A DNA stretch of 64,000 nt from JADJNW01 sp964517145. Its GTDB lineage: Bacteria > Bacteroidota > Bacteroidia > Chitinophagales > Saprospiraceae. Positions 34,847 through 44,105 of the stretch are shown here, piece after piece (the first letter of the stretch is position 1; every line of letters starts with the position of its first letter). Made by a program: the position numbers and the translations under genes. The stretch is from assembly GCA_964517145.1 (NCBI GenBank), contig CAZFBN010000008.1:4991-68990 (forward strand), in the 5' to 3' direction. The notes under the pieces were generated by a model. That model saw nothing but the letters and a program-made list of their open reading frames with translations. It was not told the origin of the DNA and searched no databases.

Positions 34847-35716
34847 ATGAAACAAATTGCTGATTCTGAACTGGTTTTGAATAAAGACGGGAGTATTTAT
34901 CATTTGAATTTGCAGCCGGAGGAAATCGCTGATACCATTTTGACGGTGGGTGATCCTGGGCGGGTGCCGCAAATTTCCAAATATTTTGACCACATCGAGG
35001 TAAAAAAAGCACATCGAGAATTTGTGACACACACGGGAATAATTGGCAATCAACGACTTACGGTAATTTCTACCGGCATCGGTACCGACAATATTGACAT
35101 TGTGATGAATGAATTGGATGCGCTGGCGAATATTGATTTCAAAACCAGAACGATACGCGAAACGCCTAAAAGGCTGACTATCATTCGAGTAGGCACTTCT
35201 GGCGCGGTGTGGGCGGAAATACCTGTCGGTAGCATGGTGACTTCGGCTTATGGCATTGGATTGGACAACTTATTGCATTTTTATGAATCTACACATCATT
35301 TAAATGAAGTGGGATTGTTACAAAAATTCAAACATTTTTTGGTGCACGACTTGCCCATTGAGCCTTATGTTGCTGCTGCCGACGAGTATTTATTGAATCA
35401 AATTCAGCTTGATTATCAAGGCATGACACTCACCGCGCCGGGTTTTTATGCGCCGCAGGGAAGGCAACTGCGGGCTATTTCTAAATTGACGCCTGCTATG
35501 CTGACACATTTGAGTGATTTTGAATATGATAAATTTCGTATTCTCAATTTTGAAATGGAAACCTCCGGCATTTACGGTTTAGCCAATACTTTAGGGCATC
35601 GGGCGCTGTCTTGCAATGTCATTTTAGCCAATCGAATTTTAGGACAATTTGAAACGAATCCGGCGGAAGCGGTGGAACGATTGATTAGGAGGGTGTTAGA
35701 GCAAATTAATGTCTGA
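34847..35716 (+). CDS. Nucleoside phosphorylase (uridine phosphorylase-like)
   Basis: Phosphorolytic cleavage of a nucleoside, probably uridine, in salvage. The 289-residue protein has the NP-I family signatures: ILTVGDPGRVPQISKYFD (phosphate site, near 31), VISTGIGTDNIDIVMNELDAL (near 73), IIRVGTSGAVW (near 110) and the ribose-binding LNFEMETSGIYGLANTLGH (near 230). The loop after GTSG fits Udp better than DeoD. It stands alone, divergent from the ArsC-like gene. Confidence 0.85.
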   Translation: MKQIADSELVLNKDGSIYHLNLQPEEIADTILTVGDPGRVPQISKYFDHIEVKKAHREFVTHTGIIGNQRLTVISTGIGTDNIDIVMNELDALANIDFKTRTIRETPKRLTIIRVGTSGAVWAEIPVGSMVTSAYGIGLDNLLHFYESTHHLNEVGLLQKFKHFLVHDLPIEPYVAAADEYLLNQIQLDYQGMTLTAPGFYAPQGRQLRAISKLTPAMLTHLSDFEYDKFRILNFEMETSGIYGLANTLGHRALSCNVILANRILGQFETNPAEAVERLIRRVLEQINV

Positions 35717-35806
35717 ATTAGGATTAGGATTCACAGGATCATAGAATTCACAGGATTTTTTAAAATTCCATACGATCATGAGAATTATAAAATTCTGATA
35801 ACAAAA

Positions 35807-35835
35807 AAGGAGCACAGTCTTGCGACCTGCTCCTT
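35807..35835 (-). terminator. Rho-independent terminator of the transaldolase gene
   Basis: AAGGAGCA and TGCTCCTT form the stem, and on the minus strand it is followed by a six-T run. It lies about 25 bp after the transaldolase stop. The preceding stretch 35713-35770 contains AGGATT/ACAGGATT repeats common in Bacteroidota spacers. Confidence 0.8.
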
Positions 35836-35858
35836 CCATTTTGGTAATAAGATAGCCT

Positions 35859-36527
35859 CTATTTAAAAACAAGCTCATTTGCTTTTTTATGGTCGGCGAG
35901 GAATTGCTGCAAGCCAATGTCCGTCAATGGATGCTTCAACAACCCGGTGATCGCCGACAGCGGGCACGTTACTACGTCAGCCCCCGCCAATGCTGCATCC
36001 ACGATGTGCTTAGAGCTACGGATGGACGCTGCAAGAATTTCGGTTTCGTACCCCTGGATGGCGTAAATTTCGGCAATTTGTTTGATTAATTCAATACCAT
36101 CCCAGTTAATATCGTCCACCCGTCCTACAAAAGGCGAAAGATATGTTGCACCTGCTTTGGCTGCCAGGATCGCCTGACCCGCCGAAAAAACCAGCGTACA
36201 ATTGGTGCGGATGCCTTTGTCATAAAAATAATTCAGCGCCTTCACGCCGTCTTTAATCATGGGTACTTTCACTACGATATTTTCAGCTATATGCGACAAA
36301 GCTTCGCCTTCTTTTATAATCGTATCAAAATCAGTGCCAATTACTTCCGCGCTCACGTCGCCTTCCACTAGATTGCAGATGGTTTCATAATGCTTCATCA
36401 CAGCAGCTTCGCCAGCAATGCCTTCTTTCGCCATCAGCGATGGATTGGTGGTCACGCCATCCAAAACACCAAGATCATTGGCTTCTTTGATTTGATCGAG
36501 GTTTGCGGTATCAATGAAAAATTTCAT
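35859..36527 (-). CDS. tal: Transaldolase (fructose-6-phosphate aldolase-like short form)
   Basis: Transfers a dihydroxyacetone unit between sugar phosphates in the non-oxidative pentose phosphate pathway. The 222-residue protein is the short TalC/FSA-like type: MKFFIDTANLDQIKEANDLGVLDGVTTNPSLMAKEG at the N-terminus, the Schiff-base Lys in NIVVKVPM (near residue 86), then NCTLVFSAGQAILAAKAGATYLSPFVGRVDD, and EILAASIRSSKH near 165. It has a well-spaced promoter directly upstream and its own terminator. Confidence 0.93.
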   Translation of the reverse strand: MKFFIDTANLDQIKEANDLGVLDGVTTNPSLMAKEGIAGEAAVMKHYETICNLVEGDVSAEVIGTDFDTIIKEGEALSHIAENIVVKVPMIKDGVKALNYFYDKGIRTNCTLVFSAGQAILAAKAGATYLSPFVGRVDDINWDGIELIKQIAEIYAIQGYETEILAASIRSSKHIVDAALAGADVVTCPLSAITGLLKHPLTDIGLQQFLADHKKANELVFK

Positions 36528-36544
36528 TTTGAAAATATTTTCTG

Positions 36545-36576
36545 CAAAGTTAAAAAAATTGGATTCGTCTGCTCAA
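36545..36576 (-). promoter_or_regulatory. Bacteroidota promoter for the transaldolase gene
   Basis: On the minus strand TTG (36574-36576) lies 21 nt upstream of TAACTTTG (36545-36552), matching TTG-N19-21-TAnnTTTG. The expected start is about 10 nt before the ATG at 36527. Confidence 0.65.
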
Positions 36577-36754
36577 TTAAATATTGCAAAAGCAGAAAAT
36601 GTTTTACAACCGCTGCGATTAAAAGTCTGTATTTGGGAATTATGCCTAGAATGGAAAAATCGAATTTTGGAATATAGGAATTTTGGAGTAAAAAACTGGA
36701 GCAATGCGTGGAACATTCCAACATTCCATTTTCCAGTATTCCATGAAAGTAATA

Positions 36755-36848
36755 GGGCAGACGCCACATCGCGCCGCTCAACCACCTACCCTTGCTGTGT
36801 TTCCACCCTGGGGGGGTTCAGCAGGAGCTGGCCGTGCGACGCCCACCG
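36755..36848 (-). ncRNA. ffs: Signal recognition particle RNA (4.5S-type)
   Basis: The minus strand contains the SRP RNA core: a C-rich arm ending CCCCAGG, a GGAA tetraloop and an AGCAAGGG return arm, which is the domain IV hairpin with its symmetric and asymmetric internal loops that binds Ffh. The 5' arm beginning GGTGGGCGTCGC pairs with the 3' arm ending GTGGCGTCTGCCC, giving a single hairpin rod of about 94 nt, the usual size in Gram-negative bacteria. A consensus promoter ends 6 nt upstream. Exact ends are estimated from the pairing. The RNA works with Ffh in co-translational membrane targeting. Confidence 0.88.
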
Positions 36849-36853
36849 GGGTG

Positions 36854-36883
36854 CAAATATACGACTTTTGTCGGGAAGTGCAA
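36854..36883 (-). promoter_or_regulatory. Bacteroidota promoter for the SRP RNA gene
   Basis: On the minus strand TTG (36881-36883) lies 19 nt upstream of TATATTTG (36854-36861). The first G of the RNA follows the -7 box by 6-7 nt, the expected start distance, which fixes the 5' end independently. Confidence 0.75.
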
Positions 36884-36920
36884 CTATTTTTTTTGAAATG
36901 CTTAATTTTTTTTGCTGTGG

Positions 36921-37582
36921 GATGCTGTTGATACTTTGGATACTAACTGTCGATGCTGTTGCTCCTCGCTATGCGATACTTTTGATACTATTGGCTCTAT
37001 TGATGCTTGGATTTTAGCTGCACGATACTTCTGATTCTATTGATACTCGCTTCGCGGTGCTTTCGATGTTCATTTCGCAATGCCTTAGTTGATAGTGGAA
37101 AAAATTTTTACAAAGCGTGACCTTTTTAAAAATGCTGCGTCCAAAAAGAAAAAACAAGATGAGTTATCGAAAACTGGAAATTTGGCAATTAGCCAGGGAG
37201 ATGGTGATTGAAATTCATAAACTCTCATTGAATTTGCCAAAATTTGAAATGTATGAAGAAGGCAGTCAGATTCGAGGCTCGGCGAAGTCGGTGAAATCCA
37301 ATATTGTATTGTAGAAGGCTATGGACGAAGAAGTTACAAGCAGGAATTCATTCGTTTTATCATTTTTGTGCTCGCCTCCAATGATGAAACCACCGACCAT
37401 TTAGAAACTTTATATGAAACCGGTTCCCTTCAGGATAAAACCCAATACGAAAAAGTGCATACACAATTACAAAGATTAGGCATCAAGCACAACAACTTCC
37501 TGCGATCTGTTGAAGATCAGCACCAAAGCCCCAAGTAAACCAATCCCCCATTGACAACAGCATCCCTAGTATCAACAGCATC
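36921..37582. repeat. 14-bp inverted repeat flanking the IVP-family pseudogene
   Basis: GATGCTGTTGATAC at 36921-36934 recurs as its exact reverse complement at 37569-37582. The enclosed 630 bp contains the frameshifted four-helix-bundle gene plus a low-complexity stretch of TTGATACT-like words (about 36930-37080). The arms could be the ends of a small inserted unit. No other gene was found in 36884-37158. Confidence 0.55.
37159..37538 (+). pseudogene. Four-helix-bundle (23S rRNA IVP/S23 family) gene, frameshifted by a 5-bp duplication
   Basis: The first frame reads MSYRKLEIWQLAREMVIEIHKLSLNLPKFEMYEEGSQIRGSAKSVKSNIV and stops at 37312-37314. In another frame the family sequence continues EGYGRRSYKQEFIRFIIFVLASNDETTDHLETLYETGSL to a stop at 37536-37538. 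At the junction TTGTA is present twice in tandem (37304-37308 and 37309-37313); removing one copy restores a single frame of about 125 codons, normal for the family. IVP proteins are encoded in 23S intervening sequences and at many other sites; function is unknown. The gene is inactive unless the duplication is reversible. Confidence 0.88.
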
Positions 37583-37594
37583 GCGCAGAGAGCA

Positions 37595-37951
37595 TCACTG
37601 CTTCGAGCGCGGCAAAATCTCCGTCTGCTCTCCAAAATACTGCGCAAACCGTTGCATATCATTCGCCAGCTCTTTATTCTGCGTTGCCCGAAAATACGTA
37701 TCCGCCATGCCCCGGAGGGTTTGAAAGAAAAAGCGATCCATTTCCACCACCTGCATATCTTTCGTCCAGAGGTCAATTTTCAGAGTTTCCTTGTGCGCCT
37801 CATCGAATAGGGAAAGTAGCATCCCCTTGCATTCCTGCGGGTCTTGCGCACCCGCCGCGTCATCTGCTTCCCACTTGATACCGATGGGTACATTATTTTC
37901 GTCGAGGCTTACGGTGATACGGATTTGTGATTGTTTTTTGACTTCGCTCAT
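37595..37951 (-). CDS. gldC: Gliding motility protein GldC
   Basis: A 118-residue cytoplasmic protein recognised by MSEVKKQSQIRITVSLDENNVPIGIKWEADDA at the start and CKGMLLSLFDEAHKETLKIDLWTKDMQVVEMDRFFFQTLRGMADTY in the middle, the GldC pattern. GldB and GldC occur together in gliding Bacteroidota, although GldC is not essential for motility in all of them. The start at 37951 is chosen because family sequence begins there; the frame is open further upstream through P-type ATPase remnant DNA. It supports a Bacteroidota with the gliding/T9SS system. Confidence 0.9.
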   Translation of the reverse strand: MSEVKKQSQIRITVSLDENNVPIGIKWEADDAAGAQDPQECKGMLLSLFDEAHKETLKIDLWTKDMQVVEMDRFFFQTLRGMADTYFRATQNKELANDMQRFAQYFGEQTEILPRSKQ

Positions 37952-38034
37952 TTTTATGTTTGGAGATTTTGCAGTTAGGAATTTGGAAGTTTTAAGGCAC
38001 AAAGTAAACCTCCAAACCCCAAACCTCCAAACTT

Positions 38035-38152
38035 TTAAACAATCCGTTTCCTTTTCAACCGAATCGAATTCACAATCACCACCACATCGGAAAATGCCAC
38101 GAAAAGGACGTCCCACATCGGATTCAAAAGCCCAGCGCCGCAATTGGAATGG
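38035..38152 (-). pseudogene. Remnant of a heavy-metal P-type ATPase (CopA-like) C-terminus
   Basis: One minus-strand frame reads NIVAIPIAALG and, after a one-base shift, another continues LLNPMWDVLFVAFSDVVVIVNSIRLKRKRIV to a stop at 38035-38037. This matches the last two transmembrane helices of copper-type P1B ATPases (the IAIPIAAG and S-V-S-V-V-x-N-S-x-R-L motifs). Everything upstream of the penultimate helix is absent. It is therefore a frameshifted 3' stub of a lost transporter gene, probably left by a deletion or rearrangement next to gldC. Confidence 0.82.
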
Positions 38153-38421
38153 CTACAATATTACTATTTTTACTTGGTCGGATATCTTGTGATTACTTTT
38201 TGTTTAGCACCTCTAAGTTATCTTTTTGCTCCATCTCCGATATTTTTTTGAATTAGCAACTTGAGTTCATTAGGAGCAATTTAATACCATTTTAAATCAA
38301 TAATGAGGCATTGGTTATTCTCTAATAAACTGATATTCAGATTTTAACATTTTCATATTTACCCTTTCTCATTTTGAATTTGGCATAATACTTTAAATCG
38401 TCGGGATATTTTCGAAAATAG

Positions 38422-38453
38422 AAAAGCCCCTTTCTATGCAGAAAGCGGCTTTT
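38422..38453 (-). terminator. Rho-independent terminator of the RRM protein gene
   Basis: AAAAGCC with CTTTC pairs with GAAAG and GGCTTTT around TATGCA; the minus strand continues with T-rich sequence. It lies about 25 bp after the RRM gene stop. The adjacent stretch 38160-38420 is AT-rich, and no gene was seen in it. Confidence 0.75.
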
Positions 38454-38476
38454 TGCTTTAGCTATCTTTTAAAAGA

Positions 38477-38851
38477 TTAGTATCTGTTTCGGTTGTAGCC
38501 ACCGCCGCCACCATAACCACCACGGTCGCCACCACCATAGCCACCGCCGCCACCTCTACGGTCGCCGCCGCCGCCACCACGGTTGTACCCACCGCCACCG
38601 CCGCGATTTTCGCGAGGTTCTGCCTTCTTTACTACAATGGTATTGCCATCCAAGTTGCTGTTATCCAATGCTTCAATTGCGTTCAGAGCTTCGTCGTCAT
38701 TCGGCATTTCTACAAAAGCAAATCCTTTCGATTTGCCAGAAAACTGGTCGGTAATAACCTTTGCGGAGTCAACGATGCCATAAGCCTCGAAAACTTCCTG
38801 TAAGTCAGCAGATTGGGTGCTGAAATTCAATTTTGCAACAAAAATATTCAT
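38477..38851 (-). CDS. RRM RNA-binding protein with glycine-rich tail
   Basis: A 124-residue protein: one RNA-recognition motif (about 1-80) with RNP2 IFVAKL and RNP1 KGFAFVEM, then a glycine/arginine/tyrosine tail (RGGGGGYNRGGGGGDRRGG and similar to residue 124). Such single-RRM proteins are abundant in Bacteroidota and cyanobacteria and behave as RNA chaperones, often induced by cold; that role is inferred. A -7 box at 39002-39009 would give a 5' leader of about 145 nt, long enough for leader-based control. Confidence 0.9.
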   Translation of the reverse strand: MNIFVAKLNFSTQSADLQEVFEAYGIVDSAKVITDQFSGKSKGFAFVEMPNDDEALNAIEALDNSNLDGNTIVVKKAEPRENRGGGGGYNRGGGGGDRRGGGGGYGGGDRGGYGGGGGYNRNRY

Positions 38852-39380
38852 TATAAAAAATTAAAAGTGAAAAATCAAAACTAAACATTCATTACGGAGC
38901 AATCAGGCAAGTATAGCGAAGAATGGTTTTAAGACTTGTTTAAAGGATTAAAATTAAACCTGCTAAACTAACGAGATGACGTTGTATCAAACGTTACCGT
39001 GCAAAGGTAAGCAAAAAAATAACACCGCGCTGATATTTTTTTCAAATACAAATCACAGGCAGGCATTTGGTTAATTTTATTAGACAAAATTCAAAATCCA
39101 TTTTTTCCAAAATAATTAAAAAAATGGTAAATTTTAGAAAAAAGATAAATTTTCACCCGCATTGATGCAAATAAGCGCAGCAAAAAGCATTTTTTTTAAA
39201 TTTTCCACCTTGGCAGCGATTAAAATATTATTTTCGTTGTAATTTTAGCCGCAACCTAAAACAAAATTTTTCCCCAACCTTAAAAGCAGCAGGAAATACT
39301 CCCCAGCGACCAAAATCTAAACTTTTCATTAAGACGGAAGAACTTAAATCGCTTTATAACACTTAAAACCCATTATTTTT
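38852..39380. promoter_or_regulatory. Shared divergent control region of the RRM and SusC genes
   Basis: A 529-bp gap between divergent genes. On the minus strand TACCTTTG (39002-39009) fits the -7 box for the RRM gene, without a clear TTG upstream. On the plus strand no convincing promoter for the SusC gene was found. AT-rich throughout. Confidence 0.4.
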
Positions 39381-42300
39381 ATGAAGAAAGCTTTATTTGT
39401 TTTGCCAATACTCTTTCTGAGTGTTTGCCTATGGGGGCAGCAGAAAGAAGTAAAGGGTGTAGTGACCACAAGTGAAGATGGGCTACCGGTCATCGGTGCC
39501 TCCATCTTAATCAAAGGTACAAGTACCGGTACTGTTACGGAGTTGGACGGGAGTTACAAAATTACTGTGCCCGGCAACGATGCTATTTTGGTTGTTTCCT
39601 ACACTGGTTTGAAAACGCAAGAGGTCACCGTTGGCGACCGCACTATTATTAATATTGTAATGGAAAGCAATGTTGCCTTTTTGGATGAGGTGGTGGTGAC
39701 GGGTTATGGCTCTCAAGGACGACGGGTGCTGACCAGTGCGGTAAGTTCGGTAAAGGCGGAAGATATTCAAAACCTGCCTTCTGCAAGTGTGGATCAGCTT
39801 GTGCAAGGCCGTGCAGCAGGGGTACAGATCAACTCCAATTCCGGTACGCCGGGTGGTGGTATGTTTGTGCGTGTGCGTGGTACGACCTCTATTACCGCTA
39901 GTAGCGATCCCTTGTATGTCATAGATGGTATTCCGGTGGTATCAACGCCGTTGGAATCGGAAGGTACCGGTGGACAACGGACGAATCCTTTGGCAGACTT
40001 GAACCCGGCGGATATTGAGTCCGTAGAAGTTTTGAAAGATGCCTCTGCTACTGCAATTTATGGAGCACGTGCTTCAAATGGCGTGGTGCTGATCACGACC
40101 AAACGCGGTAAAAAAAGCCAGAATGCCCGAGTGAATCTGAATGCTTATACTGGAGTTCAAAGCTTGTGGCGATCTCCGTCTGACCAGTTGGTGACTGCAT
40201 CGGAGTTTGAAATGTTAATCAATGAGGCAAACGCAAATAACTGGATTGCCACAAATGGCAGTTTGACTGCACCGGATTCAAAAGGTAATAACTTATAAAG
40301 CCACTTATCCTAATGCGAATAGTGGAAAATATGATACCGATTGGTCTTCTTTTCTTTTTGAAGATGCACCGATGTACAACATGGATTTGTCCATTTCAGG
40401 CGGTACGGATAAAGTGCGCTATTACATCAGTGGTAACTATTTTGACCAGGATGGTATTCTAAAAGGAACTTCTTTTAAACGCTATACCGGTCGGGTGAAT
40501 TTGGATTTTGACGCCACAGACAAAATTAAATTGGGTACGAGTGTGTTGTACTCCCGCAACGACCGCACGCGTGTAGGCAATGATGACAACATCAGCGGTG
40601 CGATGGGTGGCGCTTACTTCTTGCCGCCGAATATACCGCCTTACCAAGCGGATGGTACGTTTACCAAGTTCTCCATTTTTGAAAATCCGATTGCCGTTGT
40701 ACAATATGATGACCGACTCATGCGCGTGAATCGTATTTTGGCTAATGTTTATGGAGAATGGGAAATTCTGCCTTCCTTGAAGTTTAAAACAAGTGGTAGC
40801 GTTGACTACAACGAAATTAAAGAAGATAACTACGCACCCACACAATTGAATACAGGGGTAGCAGTTGGAGGCTCTGCCGTTTCTGCCGTTACGCTGGATG
40901 ATAACCTGATTTGGGAAAACATTCTGACTTTCCAGAAAGGTTTGGGCGGCGAGCATTACCTGACCGTGTTGTTGGGGCAATCGCTTCAAACTTCCAGAAA
41001 TGAATTCACCCGTGCCTCTGGGCAAGGTTTTCCAAGTAATGAATTCCGTCGCATCACTTCAGCGGCTGTGCAAACGTCTTCTTCTACCGGTTCTGAGTGG
41101 GGAATTGCGTCTTTCTTTGGTCGTTTGAATTATGATTTTGGAGGAAAATACATTGTTACGGTGAATGTGCGTCGGGATGGTTCTTCCCGATTTGCAAAAG
41201 ATTTTAGATGGGGTACTTTCCCGTCCATTGGAGCGGCATGGCGTATATCGGAAGAAAGCTTTTTCCCGAAAGGCGGCCTTATCAATGAATTGAAGCTGCG
41301 CGGTAGCTATGGCATTACAGGTAATCAAAGTGGTATCGACAATTTTGCTTCGCTTGGTCTTTGGACAGGCGATGCTAAATACACCATTTCTGCCGGTACT
41401 CGCCCATTGCAGTTGGCAAACCCTGACCTGAAATGGGAGGAAACTTCTCAGGTGGATATTGGTTTTGACTTAGGTATTTTGAATGAACGCGTGGTTTTGA
41501 ACTTTGACTGGTACAACAAATATACCCGCGACCTTCTGCTGGAAGTGCCGCTGCCACGTACAACGGGCTTTAGCAGCCAATTCCAAAACTTCGGTGAAGT
41601 AGAAAATACCGGTTGGGAATTTACGCTGAATGCGACGCCTGTTCAAACGCGCGATTTCAACTGGGACATTAGCTTCAACATAGCGCACAACAAAGCCATC
41701 GTAAGAAAGCTGTTCGCACCAATTGAAATCTACAACCGTAGTCCTTTCCGCCTGGAAGAAGGGCAGCCGGTGTTCTCTTTCTGGTTCCACGAGCAATTGG
41801 GGGTTAACCCACAAACGGGCGATGTGATTTGGAGAACTGTTAACGGTACTTCTGAAACCGAGCAATTCGTTGCTGGACGCGACCGCTTTATTGTAGGCAA
41901 TGCACAGCCAGATTTATTTGGCGGTATCAACAACAATATTACCTTCAAAGGCTTTGATTTCTCTATGTTTTGGCAGTATAGCCTGGGCAATGAGCAGTTG
42001 AACTGGACTCGCTTCTTCATGGAACATGGCGGCACGCGTAACACCAACTTTATGCGCAGCCAGCTCGACAGATGGCAGCAGCCAGGCGACATCACCGATG
42101 TACCAAAACTGGGTGCTAAAAATTACGCCGGCGATTTGCGTCCATCGCGTTTGGTGGAAGACGGTTCTTACATTCGTTTGAAAAACCTGACGATTGGTTA
42201 CACACTCCCAGGAAGCTTGACACGAAAGCTTGGTATTCAAAAACTAAGATTGTACGCAACGGGTCAGAATGTGATTACCATTACAGATTATTCTGGCTTA

Positions 42301-42408
42301 GATCCTGAATTGACCGGTACGGCTGCAACAGTTCTGACGCAAGGTATTGAATTCTTTACTTTCCCGAATCCAAGAATTTTTACAGGCGGGGTATCTGTTA
42401 TATTCTAA
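39381..42408 (+). pseudogene. SusC/RagA-family TonB-linked outer-membrane protein, frameshifted
   Basis: Outer-membrane porin for TonB-driven uptake with its SusD partner. Part 1 (39381-40298) has signal peptide, carboxypeptidase-like repeat (VKGVVTTSEDGLPVIGASILIKGTSTGTVTELDGSYKI), the LDEVVVTGYG TonB box region and plug (VQGRAAGVQINSNSG, ESVEVLKDASATAIYGARASNGVVLITTKRG). Part 2, in the +1 frame, resumes ITYKATYPNANSGKYDTDWSSFLF and continues through the barrel to GVSVIF at 42408. The shift lies near 40280-40292, where AAAAGG gives a plausible one-A error. Joined length of about 1008 residues is normal. It may be a sequencing error or a real inactivating mutation. Confidence 0.92.
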
Positions 42409-42460
42409 TGCATGACAGAAGGAAATCTTAGTCTTTTATTAATTTTTCAAAAAAAATTAT

Positions 42461-43831
42461 ATGAAAAAGCTATTATATATTTTGATCCTGTCCATTGTTG
42501 CTTTTTCCTGCGATGTCTTTGACGTACAGCCACAGGCATCGGTAGATGACAGCACTGCCATTGTGAATGCAGGTGGTCTGACGGCTGCGGTAAATGGATT
42601 GTATGATCGTTTGCAAACCAATTATTACAACGGTGATTTATTCATGGTGGGCGACTTGTCTGCCGAAATTGCCCAAAGCGTAGGAACCTGGGATTTTTAT
42701 CGGGAAATGGACACTTACCGCGTCAGCCCGGATAACAACGAAAACCGGGATCTTTTTACCGCTATCTATCAAGTTGTTAATCAGGCGAATAACATCATTG
42801 AAGCGGCACCCGGTGTGAGCGACGCTACCGAAGCCGCAATAAATAAAGCATTGGGAGAAGCTTATTTTGCAAGAGGCTTGGCATTTATGGACGCGGCTAT
42901 GCTGTGGGGCGGTATTCCTGGAGTGTATGGTACACTTGGTATTACGCTTCCTTTAGAGCCTTCCCGGATGCCCATAGAACTGCCACGTGCTTCTTTGCAA
43001 GAAACCTGGGCACAAATTGAGTCTGATTTTCAAAAGGCATTGCCATTGTTGCCAGAAGCTAGTGTAAGCACCAGTGGCGTACCTGCTCGCATTACTAAGG
43101 CTGCCGCTCGTGCGATGTTGGCAAGAACCTATTTGTATCTGAAAAATTATGCGCAGGCTTCAGACTTTGCGACCCAAGTAATTAATGATACCAAATTTAA
43201 ATTGGTGGACGATTATACCGCTATTTTTACAGGCAAACTTACAACTGAATCCATTTTTGAATTACAATTTGACAATGCCGATCAAAGTGGCATTCGTACT
43301 TGGTACATCCCGACTTCTGCGGGTGGACGCGGAGACCTGGCAGCGCATGATGAGTTTTACAACTCCATTCCAGCAGATGATGAGCGTAAAAAATTATATG
43401 CTTTTGATAACAATGCCAAATTTTATTATCCAACTAAATACGCCAAAGCTGGTAATATCGACAACATTCACGTAATACGCTTGTCAGAAATGTACTTGAT
43501 TCGTGCTGAAGCCGACTATCTCGCAGGTAAAGGCAATCCTTTAGCCGATTTGAATACTGTTCGGGGACGGGCTAACCTGGCTCCTCTTGCTTCGATTAGT
43601 AGCATTGATGATATTTTGAACGAGCGCAAGATAGAATTTGCGTTTGAAGGGCAGCGTTGGTACGATCTGCTGCGCACCGGCAAGGCGACTACCGTATTGG
43701 CTAGTGTTCCACGTACCAACTCACCGGGCGCACCAGCAACGCTGGCAGATGCCAATCGGCAGGTACTTCCAATTCCGAGCGCAGAATTGAATGCGAACCC
43801 GAATACTGTACAAAATGATGCTTATAAATAA
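42461..43831 (+). CDS. SusD/RagB-family nutrient-binding lipoprotein
   Basis: Surface lipoprotein partner of the SusC channel directly upstream (52 bp). In the 456-residue protein the signal peptide MKKLLYILILSIVAFSC has lipobox AFSC, followed by the SusD helical TPR-like repeats: ALGEAYFARGLAFMDAAMLWGGIPGVYG, ARAMLARTYLYLKNYAQASDFATQVI, LSEMYLIRAEADYLAGKGNPLADLNTVRGRANLAPL, and the terminal motif ILNERKIEFAFEGQRWYDLLRTGK. These match the family throughout. The ligand is unknown; no glycosidase or protease gene marks the substrate in this window. Confidence 0.95.
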   Translation: MKKLLYILILSIVAFSCDVFDVQPQASVDDSTAIVNAGGLTAAVNGLYDRLQTNYYNGDLFMVGDLSAEIAQSVGTWDFYREMDTYRVSPDNNENRDLFTAIYQVVNQANNIIEAAPGVSDATEAAINKALGEAYFARGLAFMDAAMLWGGIPGVYGTLGITLPLEPSRMPIELPRASLQETWAQIESDFQKALPLLPEASVSTSGVPARITKAAARAMLARTYLYLKNYAQASDFATQVINDTKFKLVDDYTAIFTGKLTTESIFELQFDNADQSGIRTWYIPTSAGGRGDLAAHDEFYNSIPADDERKKLYAFDNNAKFYYPTKYAKAGNIDNIHVIRLSEMYLIRAEADYLAGKGNPLADLNTVRGRANLAPLASISSIDDILNERKIEFAFEGQRWYDLLRTGKATTVLASVPRTNSPGAPATLADANRQVLPIPSAELNANPNTVQNDAYK

Positions 43832-43874
43832 TAGAAGTTTGTTTTAATTTATTTTAACAAACCATTTACACATG

Positions 43875-43910
43875 GCTGCCAGGGAAAATTTTCCTGGCAG
43901 CTTTCTTTTT
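43875..43910 (+). terminator. Rho-independent terminator after susD
   Basis: GCTGCCAGGGAAAA and TTTTCCTGGCAGC form a strong stem with almost no loop, followed by a T-rich run. It ends the SusC-SusD unit. Confidence 0.85.
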
Positions 43911-44105
43911 ATTAATATTAACGTGAATGATGGATTTAGCGCAGCTAAAATGATCTATGGTGGCTAAGGTGGTTAAAAAAAAGCGTCGCGATTTGAGTAG
44001 TTATTGAAAAATCGTCTAGAAATAAGTTTATTGTTTGACGATCAATTTCGTCCATAACTCACATTAATATTAAAATAAAAAATTATAGAAAGCTTGTTTT
44101 TTTAA

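Noticed and set aside
36514..37017. Plus-strand open frame of 167 codons across 36.5-37.0 kb
   Set aside because: It crosses the SRP RNA gene and a low-complexity stretch, with no recognisable protein family.
40459..41025. Minus-strand open frame of 188 codons
   Set aside because: Antisense to the SusC barrel, which is clearly coding.
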